NCBI RefSeq assembly: GCF_000382345.1
Contig: NZ_KB908100.1
Coordinates: 19,442-83,441, forward strand
Source of the DNA: Massilia niastensis DSM 21313
GTDB lineage: Bacteria > Pseudomonadota > Gammaproteobacteria > Burkholderiales > Burkholderiaceae_D
Direction of reading: 5' to 3'
Length of the DNA stretch: 64,000 bases
A program made the position numbers and the translations under genes. Position 1 is the stretch's first letter. Each line of letters opens with the position of its first letter. Shown in pieces: positions 59,054 through 64,000 of the stretch. The notes below the pieces were generated by a model. That model was not told the origin of the DNA. It worked only from the letters and a program-made list of their open reading frames with translations, and ran no database searches.

Positions 59054-59554
59054 TGGGATCCTGATCCGTTCAACAGGCAGGAACAGCTTGCTACGTGCAC
59101 TGACGGGGCGCTAGTGCCGCCCTGCAGTCGCCATTCCATTTGCATACGCTTCCTGGCCTCTCCAGGCCGAGACACCTGTTATTCCGGAATCTGCCCGCTT
59201 CATGCCAAGTTCCGTGAGCCATATCGGGGCCTTCATGGTGTTGCATTTGTTTATCACCACGATAGAAATTTCCCAGTGAAAAGTTTATATATGATAATGT
59301 ATTAAATGACAATTTATATACACAACTGCAGTTATCATCTTGAAAACCACGACAGCCTCGTTCCTGCCTCGACGCCACATCCAAAGCTTACTCAGGAATA
59401 CGCATTCGGGAGAATGCTTATGCTGAGATTCTTGCCGATTGAAAAAACTCACTAAATGTAACGCGTGGCGTCTGTTACGACGCTCGAGCGAGCGAACACT
59501 GCAGGCCAAAAAATCTTCAGCCAGTAAGGCACAAGCCAGAAATTATCAAATCAA
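59054..59554. other. AT-rich gap before the RTX operon
   Basis: About 500 bases of low GC. Short open frames lack gene-like codon use. It includes AT-rich stretches (for example TTTATATATGATAATG near 59285) that may hold the promoter of the next two genes. Confidence 0.55.
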
Positions 59555-60001
59555 ATGCGCGAAAAATTCATGCTTGTGGTGTTTGGATTATGTCTCGTTG
59601 CGCTTTTCTTTTTGCCAGACAATATTGAGAAAGTCACTGCGTATACTCCGCCGCCGTTCTCGAAACTAAGAGTATCAACTGGAAAAGTGGAATTTCGGCC
59701 CCTTTGGAAATCAGGCGGCGGCGAACTTGTCTTGCATGTCGAAAAAAATAAGCTGGTATTAAGCTGCGCTCCTCCAAATCGAGAACAGGGATTTCCTTGC
59801 CATTACAAAAAGAACGGGACCCTGGATTTTAGATCCGACGTGGTTGGCAGGCAGGGCACGGCATGGTGGGAGCCTGTCAGTGGCAGCGTTGATGGCCGCC
59901 TGTATCAACTTGAAGTAGACGGAAAGATTTTTATCAGATTTGAAGATATGGCCGAACAGTATTCTGCTTCATTCAAAAAAACTAAATCATCGGAAAAATA
60001 A
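59555..60001 (+). CDS. Small membrane-anchored protein coupled to the RTX gene
   Basis: 148 residues. A single N-terminal hydrophobic segment (FMLVVFGLCLVALFFLP) is followed by a soluble beta-rich domain with two Cys (LSCAPP and FPCHY). It has no family I know. Codon use is less GC-rich than its neighbours. The stop overlaps the ATG of the RTX gene (TAATG), so it is almost certainly the first gene of that operon and may be a partner, immunity or processing protein; this is inference. Confidence 0.65.
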   Translation: MREKFMLVVFGLCLVALFFLPDNIEKVTAYTPPPFSKLRVSTGKVEFRPLWKSGGGELVLHVEKNKLVLSCAPPNREQGFPCHYKKNGTLDFRSDVVGRQGTAWWEPVSGSVDGRLYQLEVDGKIFIRFEDMAEQYSASFKKTKSSEK

Positions 60002-63000
60002 TGACGACCGCCACTGCCGCAAAAATCACGCAAGAAACCATTGAATTCATCGAGCAGTTTGCCACCATCATCGGCGTGAAGCCTGTCCAAACCATTTCCA
60101 ACCTTAAAGATGGGATCACCGCGTCAACCAGCATGCAAACGCAGGATATTGTCAATGCCGTTATTAGCACGGAACAGACAATCCTGGCATTGGCCACATC
60201 CTTTGGAAAAAGCGTTGTTCCGGTAGTCGGTTACGGGGTCGGATTGGCCAGCCTCGCGAATAACGTGAATCAGATCAAGGGTCAACTGGACAACAATCAG
60301 CCCGTATCTATTTCCTTGATCGCGCAAGCGCTTTCCGATACTGCTGGCCTGCTTTCGTCTGGTGCGTTTGCTGCTGCGACCGCCACAGCCCTGACGCCGG
60401 CGGGTCCCGCGTTTGCCGCTCTTGGCGGTGGCCTGGTGGTGGTGTCCGGTCTTCTGACATTCACTGCTTTGGCGGTGGGCGACGGCACATTGTCGCCAAG
60501 CATGAATGCGCCGCTGGTGAGCTTCAATAATGCACTCAATGGTTTCTACGAACGTTTTGCTGGAAGCGTTTCCAAAGGAATGGACCTGGTCGGCGCAAAG
60601 ATGGATGCCTTCCTTGCCAGCCTCGAAGACGGCGTCCTGGACCTGAGCCTCGGCATGCAGGAGCACTTCACCAAGCTCCTTGATGATATCCGCGCCGGTT
60701 TCCAACAGGCGGAAGTAACGCGAAGCCCCTTGGTCCTGGATCTGAATGGCGATGGCGTCAAAACGCTCGGTACATGGGGCGAAGTTCATTTCGATCATGA
60801 TGGAAACGGATTTGCCGAGCGGACCGGTTGGACCGATCCTGGCGACGGTCTGCTTGTTCTCGACAAGAACAGTAACGGCACGATCGATAACGGGGCTGAA
60901 CTCTTCGGGAACTATACCCGGCTTCCATCCGGCGCAACGGCCGACAATGGGTTCCAGGCATTGGCATCACACGACAGTAATGCCGACGGAAAAATCGATG
61001 TCGCTGACAAGGACTTTGCTGCCTTGCGGGTTTGGAAAGACGCTAATAGCAATGGCATTACCGATGCCGGCGAACTGATCACGCTTGCAGCTCTTGGAAT
61101 CAAGAGTATCGGGCTGGCTTATGAAAATCAGGTCGTCACCGACAAGAATGGCAACCAGCACCTGCAGGCGGGGCAGTATCAGGATGGCAGCGGTGGGTCC
61201 CATTCCATCAAGGATGTGTGGTTTTCAGTCGATACCGCGCGTACCGTCGATCGGGATGTCGCAGCCGTCGGTGCCAGTACCGAGGCGCTTCCCGATATCG
61301 CTGGATTTGGCAACGTTCGCAGCCTGCACCAGGCCATGGCGCACGATACGACTGGACGCTTGCAGGGCCTGGTACAACAGTTTATCGCGGCGACAGACGT
61401 GGGGAACCGGGAATCCATCCTGTCGACCTTGATCTACGCATGGGCCGGGGTCGAGGAGGTCGATCCCGGTAGCCGCGCCGCGACCCAGATTTACGGCAAT
61501 GCTATCGGTGATGCACGCAAGCTGGAAGCGCTGGAAGAATTCCTGGGCGAAGACTATATCGGTACCTGGTGCTGGGGCGAAGCCGACCCTAACCCGCATG
61601 GTCCGGCAGCCAAGATTTTGTCGAGCGTCTTCGACAAGCTGGCGGAATATGTGTCGTCCCAATTGCTGATCCAGACCCGGTTCAAGGACTTGTACGATAG
61701 CGTGGCGCTGGAATGGAACGCATCGACGAGCAAATACGACATTGACGTTAGTGCAACGGTTGCCCTGCTCAAGACGGTCTACGACGCCAACGCCCAGCAA
61801 GGCATCGTGCAGATGGCTGAATTCGCGGCAGCATTGAAGTTTTCCGGTGATTTTGGCGGCAGTGCGATCGCTGCCGTGCGCGCCAGCGGCAGCGGCGGCA
61901 ACACGGGTTTTGACACGGCGCTGGCCGGCTTCGGCATGAACAATACCGTGGGAACGGCCGGGGACAATCGTTTATACGGCACCGATTCGGCCAACGACCT
62001 GATGTATGGCTTTGGGGGGAATGATGATCTCTCCGGCGCGGGAGGCAATGACACCCTCGATGGCGGGACGGGCAACGACTATTTACAAGGCGGTGCGGGA
62101 GCGGATTCCTACGTCTTTACCCGTGGCTGGGGGCAGGACATTGTCTTCAATGGCGACAACGATGCCGTGGGTGTCAATCATGACAAGATCGTGTTCGGTG
62201 CCGGCATTGCGCCTTCTGAGATCACTGCCAAACGAGTGGGCTTTGATCTGATTTTAACGCTCGAGGGCGCTGCCGACAAAATCTCGGTATTCAGCTATTT
62301 CGATACGGACGGCGCAAGCAGCTACGCGGTCGAGACGATTCAGTTTGCCGACGGCACAATATGGAACGTCGCAACGGTGAAGGCCAAGGTACTTGCCGGA
62401 ACGGCGGGGGATGACACGATCGCCGGCTACAGCAGCGCCGACACGCTCAATGGCCTCGACGGCAATGACACGCAGCGCGGCTGGGAAGGCAACGATACGA
62501 TCAACGGCGGTAACGGCCGCGACACGCTGTACGGCGACGAGGGCGACGATGCCGTACGCGGCGACGCCGGGGCCGATAGCCTTCACGGCGGCGTCGGCAA
62601 CGACACCCTGTCCGGCGGCACCGGCGACGACTACCTGTACGGCGACGCCGACGCCGACCGGCTCGATGGCGGCGCCGGCAAGGACTACCTGACCGGTGGC
62701 GCCGGCGCCGACGTCTACCTGTTCGGCAAGGGACGCGGCCAGGACACGGTCTACAACTACGACAACGATACCCAGGGTACGAACGCGGACAAGGTCCTGC
62801 TCGACGCCGGCATCGCGACGACTGGCGTGACGCTGCTGCGCTCGTACGGCGATCTGGTCCTGAAGATCAACGGCACCGATGACCAGCTGACGATCCAGGG
62901 CTATTTCAACAGCGACGGCGCGACCGACTCCGCGGTGGAGACGATCCAGTTCGCGGATGGCACCGTGTGGGATGTGGCAACGGTCAAGACCAAGGTGCTG

Positions 63001-64000
63001 GCCGGCACGGCAGGCAACGATGCGCTGTCCGGTTATGCCGGCGCCGACCGCCTGACTGGCCTGGACGGCAACGACACGATCCGCGGCGCGGACGGCAACG
63101 ACACTGTGCTCGGAGGCAATGGCGCCGATTATCTGTACGGCGACGCAGGCAACGACATCGTCAACGGCGACGCCGGCGCCGACAATCTTTCCGGCGGGGT
63201 CGGCAACGACACCCTGTCCGGCGGCACCGGCGACGACTACCTGTATGGCGAAGACGGCGCCGACAGGCTCGATGGCGGTACCGGCAAGGATTACCTGAGC
63301 GGCGGCGCCGGCGCCGACGTCTACCTGTTCGGCAAGGGACATGGCCAGGACACGGTCTACAACTACGACAACGATACCCAGGGCACGAACGCGGACAAGG
63401 TCCTGCTCGGCGCCGACATCGTGGCGACCGGCGTGACGCTGCTGCGCTCGTACGGCGACCTGCTCCTGAAGATCAACGGCACCGACGACCAGCTGACGAT
63501 CCAGGGCTATTTCAACAGCGACGCGACGACCAGCTCCACAGTGGAGACGATCCAGTTCGCGGACGGCACCGTGTGGGATGTGGCGGCGGTCAAGACCAAG
63601 GTGCTGGCCGGCATGGCAGGCAACGATGCGATCTCCGGCTACGCCGGCGCCGACCGCCTGACGGGCCTGGATGGCAACGACACGATCCGCGGTGCGGACG
63701 GCAATGACACCCTGATCGGCGGCAATGGCGCCGATTATCTGTATGGCGATGAAGGCAACGACACCGTCAACGGCGACGCCGGGGCCGACAACCTCTACGG
63801 CGGGGCCGGCACCGATACCCTGTCCGGCGGCACCGGCGACGACTACCTGTACGGCGACGCCGACGCCGACCGGCTCGATGGCGGCGCCGGCAAGGATTAC
63901 CTGACCGGCGGCGGCGGCGCCGACGTCTACCTGTTCGGCAAGGGGCACGGCCAGGACACGGTCTACAACTACGACAACGATACCCAGGGCACGAACGCGG
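60001..64000 (+). CDS. RTX-type calcium-binding repeat protein, FrpC-like (partial)
   Basis: The frame is open for 1333 codons from the ATG at 60001 to the window edge with no stop. The N-terminal 240 residues have Ala-rich hydrophobic stretches. From residue 246, VLDLNGDGVKT, DHDGNGF, LDKNSNGTIDNGAELFG and DSNADGKID form EF-hand-like calcium loops as in FrpC-type RTX proteins. From about residue 660 glycine-rich GGXGXD nonapeptides alternate with the HCBP-related domain (ADKVLL, DDQLTIQGYF, VETIQFADGT). RTX proteins are exported by type I secretion and fold with calcium outside the cell. The lack of a signal peptide fits. The C-terminal secretion signal lies beyond the window. Confidence 0.88.
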   Translation, partial: MTTATAAKITQETIEFIEQFATIIGVKPVQTISNLKDGITASTSMQTQDIVNAVISTEQTILALATSFGKSVVPVVGYGVGLASLANNVNQIKGQLDNNQPVSISLIAQALSDTAGLLSSGAFAAATATALTPAGPAFAALGGGLVVVSGLLTFTALAVGDGTLSPSMNAPLVSFNNALNGFYERFAGSVSKGMDLVGAKMDAFLASLEDGVLDLSLGMQEHFTKLLDDIRAGFQQAEVTRSPLVLDLNGDGVKTLGTWGEVHFDHDGNGFAERTGWTDPGDGLLVLDKNSNGTIDNGAELFGNYTRLPSGATADNGFQALASHDSNADGKIDVADKDFAALRVWKDANSNGITDAGELITLAALGIKSIGLAYENQVVTDKNGNQHLQAGQYQDGSGGSHSIKDVWFSVDTARTVDRDVAAVGASTEALPDIAGFGNVRSLHQAMAHDTTGRLQGLVQQFIAATDVGNRESILSTLIYAWAGVEEVDPGSRAATQIYGNAIGDARKLEALEEFLGEDYIGTWCWGEADPNPHGPAAKILSSVFDKLAEYVSSQLLIQTRFKDLYDSVALEWNASTSKYDIDVSATVALLKTVYDANAQQGIVQMAEFAAALKFSGDFGGSAIAAVRASGSGGNTGFDTALAGFGMNNTVGTAGDNRLYGTDSANDLMYGFGGNDDLSGAGGNDTLDGGTGNDYLQGGAGADSYVFTRGWGQDIVFNGDNDAVGVNHDKIVFGAGIAPSEITAKRVGFDLILTLEGAADKISVFSYFDTDGASSYAVETIQFADGTIWNVATVKAKVLAGTAGDDTIAGYSSADTLNGLDGNDTQRGWEGNDTINGGNGRDTLYGDEGDDAVRGDAGADSLHGGVGNDTLSGGTGDDYLYGDADADRLDGGAGKDYLTGGAGADVYLFGKGRGQDTVYNYDNDTQGTNADKVLLDAGIATTGVTLLRSYGDLVLKINGTDDQLTIQGYFNSDGATDSAVETIQFADGTVWDVATVKTKVLAGTAGNDALSGYAGADRLTGLDGNDTIRGADGNDTVLGGNGADYLYGDAGNDIVNGDAGADNLSGGVGNDTLSGGTGDDYLYGEDGADRLDGGTGKDYLSGGAGADVYLFGKGHGQDTVYNYDNDTQGTNADKVLLGADIVATGVTLLRSYGDLLLKINGTDDQLTIQGYFNSDATTSSTVETIQFADGTVWDVAAVKTKVLAGMAGNDAISGYAGADRLTGLDGNDTIRGADGNDTLIGGNGADYLYGDEGNDTVNGDAGADNLYGGAGTDTLSGGTGDDYLYGDADADRLDGGAGKDYLTGGGGADVYLFGKGHGQDTVYNYDNDTQGTNA
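62398..64000 (+). repeat. 606-bp (202-residue) tandem repeats in the RTX gene
   Basis: Near-identical units begin at 62398, 63004 and 63610; the third is cut by the window. Each unit holds several GGXGXDXX repeats, then a DTVYNYDNDTQGTNADKV block and an IQFADGTVWDVA block. A more divergent unit precedes them (from about 61970). The similarity at the DNA level indicates recent duplication. Confidence 0.9.

Noticed and set aside
62254..63948. 564-residue minus-strand frame with regular repeats
   Set aside because: It is the reverse shadow of the RTX repeats; its periodicity comes from the real gene.
62398..64000. Regular short repeats resembling a CRISPR array
   Set aside because: The repeats are in-frame GGXGXD nonapeptide codons of the RTX gene, without spacers of constant length.

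Overview
The window is about 64 kb of GC-rich (roughly two thirds G+C) chromosome from a Gram-negative betaproteobacterium. It most resembles an Oxalobacteraceae genome of the Massilia/Telluria type. The basis is the dnaA-dnaN-gyrB order, a long yeast-type LeuA, a Burkholderiales-type porin, TonB-linked glycan use, and a group 2 Mrp antiporter with fused A and B subunits. The genus is an inference from gene content. The window starts inside dnaA, so it lies next to the replication origin, and it ends inside a large RTX gene.

Layout. 1-4.2 kb: dnaA end, dnaN, gyrB. 4.2-7.7 kb: a lower-GC insert carrying one large PLD/helicase/DUF3427 gene, bracketed by a 76-bp direct duplication of the gyrB terminator. 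7.7-15.4 kb: an organic-anion MFS carrier, a hybrid histidine kinase with a MEDS-domain partner, a Nudix hydrolase, an M15-like peptidase with a small secreted partner, and an NHL-repeat lipoprotein. 15.6-22.2 kb: leuA behind a probable leucine leader peptide, a NERD/UvrD helicase, an SDR, a polysaccharide deacetylase and a HAD hydrolase. 22.2-27.2 kb: a PaoABC-like molybdenum aldehyde oxidoreductase operon and rtcB. 27.3-37 kb: envelope genes (LpxR-like, lipoprotein, PAP2), an orphan IS5-type transposase fragment, folE, nudC, transporters, an esterase and ohr. The esterase gene and ohr share an operator-like palindrome.

36.8-47.6 kb is a beta-glucan/cellodextrin locus: a LacI-type regulator, then in the opposite direction a TonB receptor, GH1 beta-glucosidase, glucokinase, MFS carrier, GH9 cellulase and a Gfo/Idh/MocA oxidoreductase. 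Two LacI-type operators sit at the promoter. The likely route is outer-membrane uptake, periplasmic trimming by the cellulase, inner-membrane import, cytosolic hydrolysis and phosphorylation. The GH9 gene is fused in frame to a UPF0303 (haem-degrading-domain-like) protein.

47.6-49.5 kb is a second foreign-looking insert: a two-gene operon (PD-(D/E)XK-like protein plus a possible uracil-glycosylase-fold protein). It is bracketed by a perfect 51-bp duplication of the preceding gene's 3' end, and it carries a decayed copy of the next gene's 3' end and a 228-bp MITE-like element. 49.5-59 kb: a serine hydrolase lipoprotein, a porin, an EF-hand-like protein, a truncated universal stress gene and the six-gene Mrp operon. 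59.5-64 kb: a small membrane-anchored protein overlapping the start of a large RTX protein with 606-bp internal repeats.

The two inserts at gene 3' ends, each bracketed by a copy of its host's 3' end and carrying DNA-acting proteins, are the best candidates for undescribed mobile defence cargo.
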